Source of the DNA: Capricornis sumatraensis
Lineage: Eukaryota > Chordata > Mammalia > Artiodactyla > Bovidae
Reading direction: 5' to 3'
Length of the DNA stretch: 64,000 nucleotides
Assembly: GCF_032405125.1 (NCBI RefSeq)
Contig: NC_091072.1
Location: 141,072,001 to 141,136,000 of the forward strand
Both the position numbers and the translations under genes were made by a program. Under the pieces are notes generated by a model. It was given only the letters and a program-made list of their open reading frames with translations, did no database searches and was not told the DNA's origin. Positions 21,689-32,600 of this stretch are shown here, piece by piece (within the stretch, counting starts at the first letter, position 1; each line of letters opens with the position of its first letter).

Positions 21689-22494
21689 AGATGAACACAA
21701 ATAAATCTTTATTTCATGAATGGGTGAATGCTGCTGGGATACAGAGAGGATCACCATCTTCAGAGCATCAATAATCCCAGTACAGAAGTAGGATGAAGAG
21801 GAGAAGGTCCAGGAGAATGCACAGTACTGACCTCAGTCAATATCCAAGAATTCGTTTTTCTCTGTTATACATCCATTTTCTTTTTTTTTTTTTTTTTAAT
21901 GGAACAAAAAGCATTCATTTGACAGTTTGGGTTTGTTGTAGTTTTACCACCTGTAAAAATCTGGTACTTCATTTCTAAAGATAGACACATGAACATAATA
22001 CTTTTGGCTCAGTATTTATTTACTTTCATATATTTAAGCACAATAAGAAATTTAAGGAGTAATTGAAGGTATTTTGATCAAAAGTATTATTGAGGCAGTT
22101 CCCCCAACATCTTGGGGACTGCACCCTAAAACTTGTTTTTTAAACTGTTTTCTGGGCACCTGTAACCCATCATCCCGGACACGTTACATTGAAAGTGGTG
22201 ACTGACCTTCAGATTAAATGTGCAACCAGGGCTGTGAACCACTGCTGTAGAAGCTGTGAATTCTCTGACCACTGGTTACATGGCAGCAGAAACAGTATAG
22301 CTAGTAGATAGCAGTTTGTGAGTCAGGTGTTTATACAGTTAAGTTATTAACAACTCATTAGTCTGGGGCCCCTAGCTAAAATTATCACATTTTAAAAATA
22401 AAGTGATAGCTATGTTCTGGCCCTCCCAGAGTTCTAGAAAGGTCTGGGTCACTTCTATTTTTTTTAAGGGTCTCAGTGAATTTTTTTTTAAAGA
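21689..22494. other. Unique or old AT-rich DNA, no gene seen
   Basis: A T15-type homopolymer lies at about 21881-21898. 22090-22250 ('ggactgcaccctaaaacttg', 'gggctgtgaaccactgctg') looks like an eroded old repeat. Nothing coding. Confidence 0.3.
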
Positions 22495-22602
22495 AGAAAT
22501 TTTATAAACGAGAAGGTCCTACTGTATAGCACAGAAAATTACATTCAGTATACTATGAGAAACCAAAATGAAACGAATATTTTTAAAAAGAATGTATACA
22601 TA

Positions 22603-22636
22603 GGGCTGGCCCAAACGAACTTTTTGGCCAATCCAG
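22603..22636. mobile_element. 34-bp mariner remnant (terminal repeats only)
   Basis: The sequence pairs a 'gggctggcc' end with 'ttttggccaatccag', and its reverse strand reads GGCCAAAAAGTTCGTTTGGG, the terminal inverted repeat of ruminant mariners. TA dinucleotides flank both sides (22601-22602, 22637-22638). Virtually all internal sequence is gone. Confidence 0.7.
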
Positions 22637-22675
22637 TATATGTATAACTGAATCAGTTTGCTGTACAGCAGAAAT

Positions 22676-23083
22676 TTTTAAATTAATTTTTATTGGAGTC
22701 TAATTGATTTATAATGTTGTGTTTGTTTCTGCTGTACAGGAAAGTAAATCAGTTATGCATATACATGTATCCACTCTTTTTCAGATTCTTTCCATATAGG
22801 GCATTACAGAGTACTGAGTAGACTTTCCTGTGCTATAGAGTAGGTCCTTATTAGTTATCTGTTTTATATATAGTAGTGTGTATATGTTAGTCCCAGTCTC
22901 CCAATTTATCCCCTCTTCTTTCCCCTCTTGGTAACCATAAGTTTGTTTTCTACATCTGTGACTCTATTCCTGTTTTTGTAAATAAGTTCATTTGTACCCT
23001 TTTTTTAGATTCCACATACAAACAGTATCTATAATATTTCTCTATCTTACTTCACTCAGTATGACAGTTCATCCATGTGGCTG
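22676..23083 (-). repeat. L1 3' end inserted in another L1
   Basis: A reversed L1 tail, from 'tttttattggagtctaattg' to 'gttcatccatgtggctg'. TSD cagcagaaat at 22666-22675 and 23084-23093. Confidence 0.85.
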
Positions 23084-23200
23084 CAGCAGAAATGAACATA
23101 ACACTGTAAATCAGCTCTACTTCAATCAAAATAAAATAAATTTTAAAATGAGATATAAAAACGTGTGGTTTATTTCTTTTAACTACCATATGACAGATCT

Positions 23201-23945
23201 TCAGTTCAGTTCAGTTCAGTCGCTCAGTAGTGTCTGACTCTTTGCGATCCCATGAATCGCAGCATGCCAGGCTTCCCTGTCCATCACCAACTCCTGGAGT
23301 TCACTCAGACTCACGTCCATCGAGTCAGTGATGCCATCCAGCCATCTCATCCTCTGTCGTCCCCTTCTCCTCTTGCCCCCAATCCCTCCCAGCATCAGAG
23401 TCTTTTCCAATAAGTCAACTCTTTGCATGAGGTGGCCAGAATATTGGAGTTTCAGCTTCAGCATCAGTCCTTCTAAAGAAATCCCAGGGCTGATCTCCTT
23501 TAGAATGGACTGGTTGGATCTCCTTGCAGTCCAAGGGACTCTCAGGAGTCTTCTCCAATACCACAGTTCAAAAGCATAGCTCTTCGGTGCTCAGCCTTCT
23601 TCATAGTCCAAATCTCATATCCATACATGACTACCGGAAAAACCATAGCCTTGACTAGACGGACCTTTGGTGACAAAGTAATGTCTCTGCTTTTCAATAT
23701 GCTGTCTAGGTTGGTCGTAACTTTCCTTCCAAGGAGTAAGCGTCTTTTAATTTCATGGCTGAAATCACCATCTGCAGTGATTTTGGAGCCCCCAAAAATA
23801 AAGTCTGACACTGTTTCCCCATCTATTTGCCATGAAGTGATGGGACCAAATGCCATGATCTTCGTTTTCTGAATGTTGAGTATTAAGCCAACTTTTTCAC
23901 TCTCCTCTTTCACTTCCATCAAGAGGCTTTTTAGTTTCTCTTCAC
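23201..23945 (-). mobile_element. BovB LINE 3' end
   Basis: The tail (ttcagttcagttcagt) is at 23201. The minus-strand frame at 23542-23922 has LILNIQKTKIMAFGPITSWQ and SKITADGDFSHEIKRRLLLG. It is 5' truncated. Confidence 0.92.
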
Positions 23946-24039
23946 TAATGTCACTATTTCTCTATTCATAAGATAATCACTGATTTATAAAATAATACAT
24001 TTTTAAATAGTACATTACATTGGTAGTGTGACACAAATT

Positions 24040-24196
24040 TAGGGAGCTCACACTTGGTGCTCTGTGACAACCTAGAGGGGTAGGATGGGGTGGAAAGTTC
24101 AAGAGGGAAGGGACATGTGTATACCTATGGTTGATTCATATTGATGTATAGCAGAAACAAACACAATATTGTAAGCAATTATCCTCCAATTAAAAA
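24040..24196 (+). repeat. L1 3' tail
   Basis: 'acttggtgctctgtgacaac' to 'ttgtaagcaattatcctcc'. Confidence 0.75.
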
Positions 24197-24357
24197 TAAT
24201 TTTTTTATTTGGCTGTGCTGAGTCTTAGTTGCAACACAAGGGATCTTCAATCTTCACTGTGGCATGCAGGACCTAGTTACCTGACCAGGGATCTAATCCG
24301 GGCCCCCTGCATTGGAAACATGGAATCTTACCCCTGGACCATCAGAGAAGTCCCCAG
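24197..24357 (-). repeat. CHR-type SINE
   Basis: 'tttatttggctgtgctgag' to 'ccatcagagaagtcccc'. Confidence 0.82.
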
Positions 24358-24714
24358 TGATGACTTTTTTTTTAGCCTTTCTTGGTGTATCTCAGTGACT
24401 GTGCATAGAACCCTTTTCGGAGACAATATCAAAAGTACAAAATTGAGACAATTTGTGAATGTGAGATTTAGGCCAAAGGTTTTTCAGACTTTCCTTTCTA
24501 CTAGGTCCTAATGTGTACAGTCATCCAAATAAACAAAAGTAAGTTAAAATAATACCACCACTGGTGAGGATCTTTGCCCTTTTTTTTTTTTTTTTTGTAA
24601 ATTGCATGAGCATATAAGTGCTATAGCACATAACTAGACTCAAATTACTTGCTGAATGTAAAGTATTTTGTTCTCTTAAAGAAGTGTTGTTATTTTCATA
24701 ATAATTTGATGAGA

Positions 24715-24960
24715 ATTATGGTCCAGTGGTTAAGAATCTGCCTTGCAATGCAGGGGACACAGGTTCAATCCCTGGTCAAGGAGTTAAGGTTCCACATGCC
24801 TCAGAGCAACTAAGCTATGCCACAATTACAGAGTCTGTGTGAGCAATGAGAGATACTGAAAGATCCAGCTTGACATAATGAAGATCCTGAGTGCAGCAAT
24901 TAAGACCTACACAGCCAAGAAATTTTTTTAACTTTTTTAAATTAATAAAATAGATATCTA
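24715..24960 (+). repeat. CHR-type SINE
   Basis: 'atggtccagtggttaagaat' to 'acctacacagccaagaaa', with an A/T tail. The 5' end is slightly truncated. Confidence 0.75.
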
Positions 24961-25707
24961 TGTTTCATGAGAGCTAAACTATTAATGCCAGAAACTTATG
25001 GAATTGCACAGGAAAGAAAGTATTGAGCTCCAGCCATTTTCAATTTCTCCAGATTAGCCTCTGATCATTAATGCACACACACCCTTAACCATTCGTGTTT
25101 AAACACTGGCCTGTATTCTTTTCTCTACTTAACGTTCCTGCAGATACACACTTCTCCATGTTGACATAGTCCTCACTCTGTCATTTTTAATAGCTCTGTT
25201 ATAATCCCATTGTTTGCTTAGTCATTTCCCTATTAGACACTTGGATTGCCTCCAGTTTTTTTTCACTATTTTAACTAGAGTTACTGGGAACATCTGTGTA
25301 AATTTTCCCCCTTGGGATCATTTCTTTGGGGAGTATTCACAAACAGGAAAATACCAAGTAAAAGAGAATGAACATTTTGATGGTTTTTGTTGCATGTTGT
25401 TGTATAGCTTTCCAAAAACCCAATTTATTGATATAATGTGATAAGCTTTGTAAGAATTCCAGCTGCAGGCTATGAGACTACTCAAAGACTACTTAATTTG
25501 TTTGCTTTATTTCAGCTCCACAAACATGTATCAAATATCTGGGTGTATCAGACACCATGCTAGATTCTGAAAATAAAAAGCTGAGTAAGATACCATGTCT
25601 GCCATCCAGAATGAAGACAATCCACTGGAGAGAAAAATACAGAAGAGATAATTTCAATTCTATGTGGAAAGTGCCAGAGGTGTGTGCACCAAAGAAGCAC
25701 AGAGTCC
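24961..25707. other. Old L1-like and unclassified DNA
   Basis: 25130-25440 resembles an eroded L1 3' region in minus orientation ('gacacttggattgcctcc', 'actgggaacatctgtgt'). 25510-25700 may be an L2-type fragment. No gene. Confidence 0.35.
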
Positions 25708-25718
25708 TATGAAGCACT

Positions 25719-25853
25719 GCTGCTGCTGTTGCTGCTAAGTCGCTCAGTTGTGTCCGACCCTCAGCGACCCCATGGACTGTAGCCTTCCAGGCTTCTCCGT
25801 CCATGGGATTTTCCAGGCAAGAGTACTGGAGTGGGGTGCCATTGCCTTCTCCA
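25719..25853 (-). repeat. Bov-A-type SINE monomer with TSD
   Basis: (gct)n then 'taagtcgctcagttgtgtcc' to 'ggtgccattgccttctcca'. TSD tatgaagcact at 25708-25718 and 25854-25864. Confidence 0.88.
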
Positions 25854-25864
25854 TATGAAGCACT

Positions 25865-26260
25865 AGTTATGACTTTCTAGAAGCACTGCTATTGAGCTGA
25901 AACTTGAGAGTGGAACAGAAGTGGTTATTTGGACAAAAAATAGGAGGGAGAGGAGAGCAAGCTAAGGGAACAGAATGGACAAAGTTGTGGTATAGCATTA
26001 GGATGCCTTAGGCAGTTATCTATGGCTGAGCATAAAGTAGATGCTGCGGGTGTCCAGGGATGAGGCTGAAGGGATACACAGGAGGCAAGTCACCTGAAAT
26101 TTATTTATTTTGGGGGGAAGCAAACCATTTTATTGAGGGGTTTCAGGGGAGGGTTGAAAGGCTGGGAAGACAATGAGATCTGACATCTGTCTGCTGGCCA
26201 GGATCTCCCCAGCTTCACAGCCGCTGAAAGTGGAATTTGTTATAGTGCATGGTGGGAGTT
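25865..26260. other. Unclassified DNA with an mRNA-3'-end-like segment
   Basis: On the minus strand, AATAAA at 26130-26135 is followed by an A-rich end (26101-26112). This could be the tail of a decayed processed pseudogene, cut by the next SINE. The gene is not identified. Confidence 0.3.
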
Positions 26261-26261
26261 G

Positions 26262-26446
26262 GGGCTTCCCTGGTGACTCAGATGGTAAAGAATCTGCCTG
26301 CAATGCAAGAGACCCAGGGTTTGATCCCTGGGTTGGGAAGATCCCCTGGAGAAGGGAATGGCAACCCACTCCAGTATTCTTGCCTGGAGAATTCCATGGA
26401 CAGAGGAGCCTGACAAGGAATGAAGTTCATGGGGTTGCAAAAATTT
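26262..26446 (+). repeat. Bov-tA SINE
   Basis: 'ggcttccctggtgactcaga' to 'ttcatggggttgcaaaa'. Confidence 0.88.
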
Positions 26447-26477
26447 TTTCCAGATTAATCCCTTTTAAAATAGTAAT

Positions 26478-27720
26478 ATGTTTTTCTTTAAAAAATTTTT
26501 TTTAATTATTTACTTTACAATATTGTATTGGTTTTGCCATACATTGACTTGAATCCACCATTGGTGTACATGTATTCCCCATCCTGAACCCCTCTCCCAC
26601 CTCCCTGCCCATCCCATCCCTCTGGGTCACCCCAGTGCACCAGCCCCAAGCACCCTGTCTCATGCATCGAACCTGGACTGGCGATTCGTTTCACATATGA
26701 TAATTTACATGTTTCAGTGTGATTCTCCCATATCATTCCACTCTCCCAGAGTCCAAAAGACTGTTCAGTACATCTGTGTCTCTTTTGCTGTCTCGCATAC
26801 AAGGTTATCGTTACCATCTTTCTAAATTCCATATATATGCGTTAGTATACTGTATTGGTGATTTTCTTTCTGGCTTACTTCACTCTGTATAATAGGCTCC
26901 AGTTTCATCCACCTCATTAGAACTGATTCAAATGTATTCTTTTTAATGGCTGAGTAATACTCCATTGTGTATATGTACCACAGCTTTCTTATCCATTCAT
27001 CTGCTGATGGACATCTAGGTTGCTTCCGTGTCCTGGCTGTTATAAACAGTGCTGTGATGAACATTGGGGTACACGTGTCTCTTTCAGTTCTGGTTTCCTC
27101 GGTGTGTATGCCCAGCAGTGGGCTTGCTGGGTCATATGGCAGTTCTATTTCCAGTTTTTTAAGGAATCTCCACACTGTTCTTGGAGAAGGCAATAGCAAC
27201 CCACTCCAGTACTCTTGCCTGGAAAATCCCATGGACAGAGGAGCCTGGTAGGCTGCAGTCCATGGGGTCACGAAGAGTCCGGACACGACTGAGCAACTTC
27301 ACTTTCACTTTTCACTTCCATGCATTGGAGAAGGAAATGGCGACCCACTCCAGTGTTCTTGCCTGGAGAATCCCAGGGATGGTGGAGCCTGGTGGGCTGC
27401 CATCTATGGGGTTGCACAGTCGGACACGATTGAAGCAACTTAGCAGCAGCAGCAGCAGCCACACTGTTCTCCATAGCGGCTGTACTAGTTTGCATTCCCA
27501 CCAACAGCATAAGAGGGTTCCCTTTTCTCCACACTCTCTCCAGCATTTATTGCTTGTAGACTTTTGGATAGCAGTCATTCTGACTGGCATGAAATGGTAC
27601 CTCATTGTGGTTTTGATTTGCATTTCTCTGATAATGAGTGATGTTGAGTATCTTTTCATGTGTTTGTTAGCCAGTAATATGCTTTTCTACAGATGAGTTA
27701 TTGCTGTCTTTGTCTTTTTC
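26478..27720 (-). repeat. L1 3' region (ORF2 end and 3' UTR)
   Basis: The reversed L1 3' UTR ('tattgtattggttttgccat') leads into the ORF2 end. Minus-strand translation shows LPYDPASPLLGI and STMEYYSAIK-type L1 sequence (seen as YTMEYYSAIKKN). It is interrupted by a Bov-A2 dimer. Confidence 0.92.
27182..27458 (+). repeat. Bov-A2 dimer nested in L1, with TSD
   Basis: Two monomers are separated by 'cacttttcacttccatgca', with a (cag)n end. TSD ccacactgttct at 27170-27181 and 27459-27470. Confidence 0.93.
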
Positions 27721-28671
27721 TTTTCTTGATCTGTTACTGTTGTTTACATCTACTTCTAGAAACTCTATTCTATTTTACTCATGAATTTACCTTTTTAAAT
27801 TCAAGATAATATAATTTTGAAAATCATTGCTTCATAGTAACATTTTTATTTTTAAAGGAAGAATCTATCATAATCATGTTTTCCTGGAAAATTTTACTTG
27901 CTTGTTCTTCTGGAAAAATCTAACAATGGGAGCTCTTCAACTGCTGTAACCTTGCTAATATGATCAACTGAAGCCAATTTAAGTTTGTTCCACTTCCTCC
28001 TTCACAGGTGTGCACAGTTGCACAGAACACCTGGGATCATGTGGGTGAAACATACATTACATCATTCATATAGAAGCACTGGCCCCACAGGCTCTATTAT
28101 AGTGTAACTTCTTTAGCACATGCCTTTTCCTCTGGTGCCACAAAGACTACAGCTGAGTCTACATCCCTTTGGTAACCTAAAGTTTCTCTTATCTCCCGGG
28201 ACACCGGCAAACTATTACCTTGGTCTCTTCCTTTCCCAGACTTAGTCATTTTCTCCCAAGTTCTCAGGCATACATAACAATCATTGCAACCTGGATCCTA
28301 ACACCTGCTTGTTCTATATGTAGGCATAAGAAATCTTCAGGGCTCCCTCAAATCTCAGATATTTGAATAGTTTCATTTTTAGCATGTGTCTTACAGGTGA
28401 GAAAATGTTAGATATTGGTCTTCTTTTTTAACTTTGTTTAAAGGCTATTTTTAATAAAAAGAATTCAGTCATTTCACATCAGACATTACAGTGAAGCAAG
28501 AGTGTACGCTGCTATACTCTGAAAGTTGATTGGTTTTGTTCTAGTTATTTGCTTTTTAAAAAATAAATGGGTACCATAGAGGATTTTAAACTTTATTTGC
28601 TTTTGAATTAGATGAAAAAATAACTTTTTGTAGTCTACTTTCCCCCCTAAATTTAGCACTTTAAAAATTAT
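27721..28671. other. Unique DNA, no gene seen
   Basis: No clear repeat. AT-rich, without a convincing frame. Confidence 0.3.
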
Positions 28672-28838
28672 TTCTGGGACTTCCCTGGTGGTCCAGTGGC
28701 TAAGACTCCATGCTCCCAATGCAGGAGGCCCAGGTTCGATCCTGGTCAGGGAACTAGATCCCATATACTGCAACAAAAGATCACGTGTGCTCCAAATAAG
28801 ACTTGGCGCAGCCAACTAAATAAATAAAATATTATTAT
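28672..28838 (+). repeat. CHR-type SINE
   Basis: 'gggacttccctggtggtcca' to 'ggcgcagccaactaaataaa'. Confidence 0.88.
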
Positions 28839-29224
28839 AATATTAAAAAAGCATTTCTGCCTTTACTTTCTTTTTTAAGTTAAAATTTTTATTTTGAGAA
28901 AAATATACATTCACATGTAAGGAAGAACACAGAGAAATTCACTGTATCCTTCACAGTTTCCCTTAATGGTAAAACCTTGTAAAACTATAATAGAATATCA
29001 CAAGAATCGATATCAGTACAATCTACCCTTTTTTTTTTTTAATTTGAACAAAATCTGTAGTCAGTAGTACTGTATTACATGTTAATTTCCTGGGTTTGTT
29101 TTTACAACATAGTATTTATTTATATTCTCAGAATTAGATTACAAGTTTTTCAAGCCTCATTCAGGTTTGTCTATGCTAAAAAAAGTTAAACCACCTTTGA
29201 AAAATAGGGAAAACAGATTCTATA
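28839..29224. other. AT-rich DNA, possibly an old L1 end
   Basis: 'aaatatacattcacatgtaa' and a T-run at 29030-29040 suggest an eroded L1. Not certain. Confidence 0.3.
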
Positions 29225-29360
29225 AGGTAGACCTCTGTGTATACAGTGATGACATGGGGCTTGAATCCTGAGTCTACATCTCCTGTGTGGTGTTAGGCAA
29301 ATCACTGAACCTCTCTGAGACCTTACAAAGTTTTCTTGATTAAATTAGAAAATGAACATT
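29225..29360 (+). repeat. MIR SINE
   Basis: 'gggcttgaatcctgagtcta', then 'gttaggcaaatcactgaacc' and 'tctctgagacctt', in MIR order. Confidence 0.65.
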
Positions 29361-29667
29361 GAGTCCCTTTGAGACCTAGGATTTTGGGTACAAACATGAG
29401 TTATTGGTACCTTTTTCCAAACCAGTGACTATTTGTGATACCTGATGACTTTTAAATAGTTCAACTGTTCATACTTTATTATTTGTACTTTATTATTTTG
29501 ATAGTATATTATTTATCCGCTGATTTTTTAAATCAGCATATTACCATAGACTTTCTGAGGCTCTCTCAGAAATATTTGTATTTTTCAGCTATGGGGCCAT
29601 CCAAAAGTGATTTTTAACTTATCAACTTATAATGTTCTTGCCCTTTTTGCAACTGTCTTAGGTAGCT

Positions 29668-29790
29668 TGAATATTCTTGTCTGGGAAATCCTATGGACAG
29701 AGGAACCTGGTGGGTCCATGGGGAACCTAGTCCATGGGGTCACACAGAGTCTGACATGTCTGACTCGACTTAGCACACACACTCACAGAA
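29668..29790 (+). repeat. Bov-tA SINE, 3' part
   Basis: 'atattcttgtctgggaaatc' to 'gactcgacttagcacaca', with a small internal duplication of 'tccatgggg'. Confidence 0.75.
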
Positions 29791-30063
29791 CAGAGAAAGT
29801 TTGTTTGCTGAGAAAAAAAAAATAGAGAGACAAGACCTGAAAGGCAAACAGAAAGAAAGTCTAAATTTTTATTTCTTGCCATCCTTCTGTTCCATGAATC
29901 ATCCTATATGCTTATTTTTTAACTCCCCTTTTATTATTCAAATGATCTTGATTTGCTTTCTGATCTTTGCAACAGAGAACTCAACTAACCAACACTACAG
30001 CATATAAATTTGACTCTTTAATATTAAAAAATAATAATAACAGATTTTTGGAGGCTTTTATGC

Positions 30064-30264
30064 AGTACCAGCCAGTAAAGATTCTGCCTGCAGTGCAGGA
30101 GACCTGGGTTCCATCCCTGGGTTGGGAAGATTCCCTGGAGAAGAAAATGGCAACTCACTCCAGTATTGTCTGGAGAATCCCATGGACAGAGGAGCCTGGC
30201 AGGCTACAGTCCATGGGGTTGAAAAAAGTTGAACAGGACTAAGTGACTAACACTTTCACTTTAA
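30064..30264 (+). repeat. Bov-tA SINE
   Basis: 'ccagccagtaaagattctgc' to 'aagtgactaacactttcact'. Confidence 0.85.
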
Positions 30265-30296
30265 GTGAATTAACTGTTTAATAGCCATTTAGGGGT

Positions 30297-30398
30297 TCTT
30301 GCCTGGAGAATCCCAGGCACGGGGGAGCCTGGTGGGCTGCCGTCTATGAGGTCACACAGAGTCGGACACGACTGAATCGACTTAGCAGCAGCAGTAGG
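30297..30398 (+). repeat. Bov-A2 SINE fragment
   Basis: 'ttcttgcctggagaatccca' to 'cgacttagcagcagcag'. Confidence 0.82.
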
Positions 30399-30924
30399 GT
30401 TCCTCTACCTTTGCCTTCATCTTAGGCATAACAGCACTTTCTTTTCATGGAACACGTACTTTATTTTCCTAATCACAAAAGAAATACCTCTTGTAATAAA
30501 TTCACATACTATAAGAACATAGAAAGTTAGGTTTTCCCTCTCCATTTGTTTTCACTGCCCAGAAGTAGCATCAAGGTTTACCGTTTCCTATGCATTCTTC
30601 ATAATGTTCACAATTACATAAATATGTGGTTATGATTTTCTTTTACAATATAACTTAGTGTTTCTGGATTGCTGGGCAACATTTTTCCCACTGAAAAAAT
30701 ATGACATAAATATCATGCTAGTCACTCCCTATCTCCATATATTAGTTTTTGCCCTTTCTCTCTGCCTGCTCTGTGCCCCAGCAGGTTGCCCCACTCACGC
30801 TCCATCACCGCTGACTGTGTCCAACCCAAGGGAGGTACCAGCAAGAGATGAGAGCCTAAGGGGAAAGAAGTAAATCAGAGTATTCCTTCCCTGCTTTCCC
30901 TCGCTTCAGCTCTCTTTTACAGTA
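30399..30924. other. Unique DNA, no gene seen
   Basis: No recognised element. The frame at 30658-30873 has no family resemblance. Confidence 0.3.
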
Positions 30925-31064
30925 CAGGCAGCCCCTCCATATCCACAGGTTCCTCATCCCTGTGAATACAGAGAACCAGCTGTAAGCGACAAGAGCATCT
31001 GCAGATTTTGGTAACTTTTAGGGGGTCCTGAAACCAGTCCCCCATGCATATGGAGGGACAACTG
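30925..31064. mobile_element. Tigger/MER2-type DNA transposon remnant
   Basis: It opens 'caggcagcccctccatatcc' and closes 'atatggagggacaactg', which are inverted terminal repeats. The middle has 'gattttggtaacttttag' and 'ggtcctgaaaccagtccccc', typical of this group. A TA precedes the left end. Confidence 0.65.
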
Positions 31065-31180
31065 TCACAGATTCCCTCATGGGCTATAGTTTCTCGGAGT
31101 GGCCCTGCCTCTATGTTCCAAATTTCACCACACTCCTTTCATTATTTTTTATTTTAGTTTTTAATCAAAGTAAAGTTGAT

Positions 31181-31392
31181 TTAGGGCTTCCCTGGTGACT
31201 CAGACAGTCAAGAGTCTGCCTCCAGTGCAGGAAACCAGAGTTCAATCCCTGGGTCAGGAAGAGTCCCTGGAGGAGGGCATGGCAACCCACCCCAGCATTC
31301 TTGCCTAGAGAATCCCATGGACAGAGGAGCCTGGTGGGCTACGCTCCATGGGGTCGCAAAGCATTGGACACGACTAACACTTTCACTTTCAT
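31181..31392 (+). repeat. Bov-tA SINE in L1
   Basis: 'agggcttccctggtgactca' to 'ctaacactttcactttc'. The L1 target 'agttgattt/agttgttta' is duplicated on both sides. Confidence 0.87.
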
Positions 31393-31462
31393 AGTTGTTT
31401 ACAATGTGGTGCCTATCTCTGTTGTACAGCAAAGTGACTGAGTCGTACATATTAGGCATTCT

Positions 31463-31588
31463 TTTTTTTTTTTTGGCTGTAACCTGTGCCATGGGGGATG
31501 GGTCTTAGTTCCCCAACTAGGGATGGAAGCCACGCCCCCTGCATTGGCAGCTCAGAGTCTTAACCACTGGACCACCAGAGAAATCCTC
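31463..31588 (-). repeat. CHR-type SINE in L1
   Basis: T-run, then 'ggctgtaacctgtgccatgg' to 'ggaccaccagagaaatcc'. Confidence 0.82.
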
Positions 31589-31692
31589 GCTGTTTATACT
31601 CTCCATCATGGTTTATCACAGGATTTTGACTATAGTTCCCTGTGCTATACAGTAGGACCTTGTTGTTTAATCTATCCTATATGTAATAGTTT

Positions 31693-32198
31693 GTTTGTGC
31701 TCACTCAGTCACGTCTGACTCTTTGGGACCCGATCTCTGTACAGAGATAGGCACAACATTGTAAACAACTATGAAAGTGTTAGTTGCTCAGTCATATCCA
31801 GCGCTTTGCGACCCCTTGCAGTGTAGCCCGCCAGGCTCCTCTGTCCATGGGATTCTCCAGGCAAGAATACTGGTGAAGGTGAAGTCGCTCAGTCGTGTCC
31901 GACTCTCTGCGACCCCGTGGACTGTAGCCTACCAGGCTCCTCCGTCCATGGGATTCTTCAGGCAAGAGTACTGGAGTGGGTTGTCATTCCCTTCTCCAGG
32001 GGATCTTCCCGACCCAGGGATTGAACCCAGGTCTCCTGCATTGGAGGCAGACACTTTAACCTCTGAGCCACCAGGGAAGCATAAGCGTTGCCATTTCCTC
32101 CTCCAGGGATCTTCCTGACCCAGAGATCAAACCCACCTCTCCTGAGTCTCCTGAACAGCAGACGGATTCTTTACTGCTTAGCCACCTAAGAAACCCAC
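31693..32198 (-). repeat. Chimeric Bov-tA/L1-tail insertion with 12-bp TSD, carrying a nested Bov-tA
   Basis: The whole block is flanked by atgtaatagttt at 31681-31692 and 32199-32210. On the minus strand it reads Bov-tA body (32198-32086 and 31873-31778), then about 40 bases of L1 tail (31739-31777), then a second SINE 3' end (31693-31730). A separate full Bov-tA (31874-32085, minus) is nested inside. Confidence 0.75.
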
Positions 32199-32269
32199 AT
32201 GTAATAGTTTACATCTATTAATCCCAAACTCCTAGCCCTTTTCTCTCCCCCCTCTCCCTTGGCAGTCCT

Positions 32270-32490
32270 TAGTCCTCAGTCAGTTGCTTAGTCGAGTCCA
32301 ACTCTTAGAGACCCCATGGACTGTAGCCCACCAGGCTCCTCTGTCCGTGGGATTTTTCAGGCAAGAATACTGGAGTGGGTTGCCATTTCTTCCTCCAGGG
32401 GATCTTCCTGACCCAGGGATCGAAACCTCATCTCCCGAATGCCCTGCATTGACAGGCGGATCTTTACCACTGAGCCACCTGGGAAGCCCA
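32270..32490 (-). repeat. Bov-tA SINE
   Basis: 'tcctcagtcagttgcttagt' to 'gagccacctgggaagcc'. It is flanked by two similar copies of about 65 bp of L1 sequence. Confidence 0.87.
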
Positions 32491-32600
32491 ATATATAATA
32501 GCTTACATCTGCTAATCCCAAACTCCTAGCCCTTTCCTCCCCCACTCCCTCCCCCTTGGCAACCAAAAGTCTGTTCTCTATGTCTGTTTCTGGGAGAATG

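Larger units (their letters stand above)
22495..23150 (+). repeat. L1 3' end, interrupted twice
   Basis: The plus-strand L1 tail 'gaaggtcctactgtatagca' to 'gaatcagtttgctgtacagc' is broken first by a miniature mariner remnant and then by a second, reversed L1. The tail resumes at 23094 with 'gaacataacactgtaaatca'. Confidence 0.85.
31142..32600 (-). repeat. L1 3' end broken up by at least five SINE insertions
   Basis: Pieces of one reversed L1 tail appear in order at 31142-31180, 31393-31462, 31589-31692, 32199-32266 and 32493-32600. Between them lie Bov-tA, CHR and chimeric SINE insertions listed separately. Confidence 0.82.
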
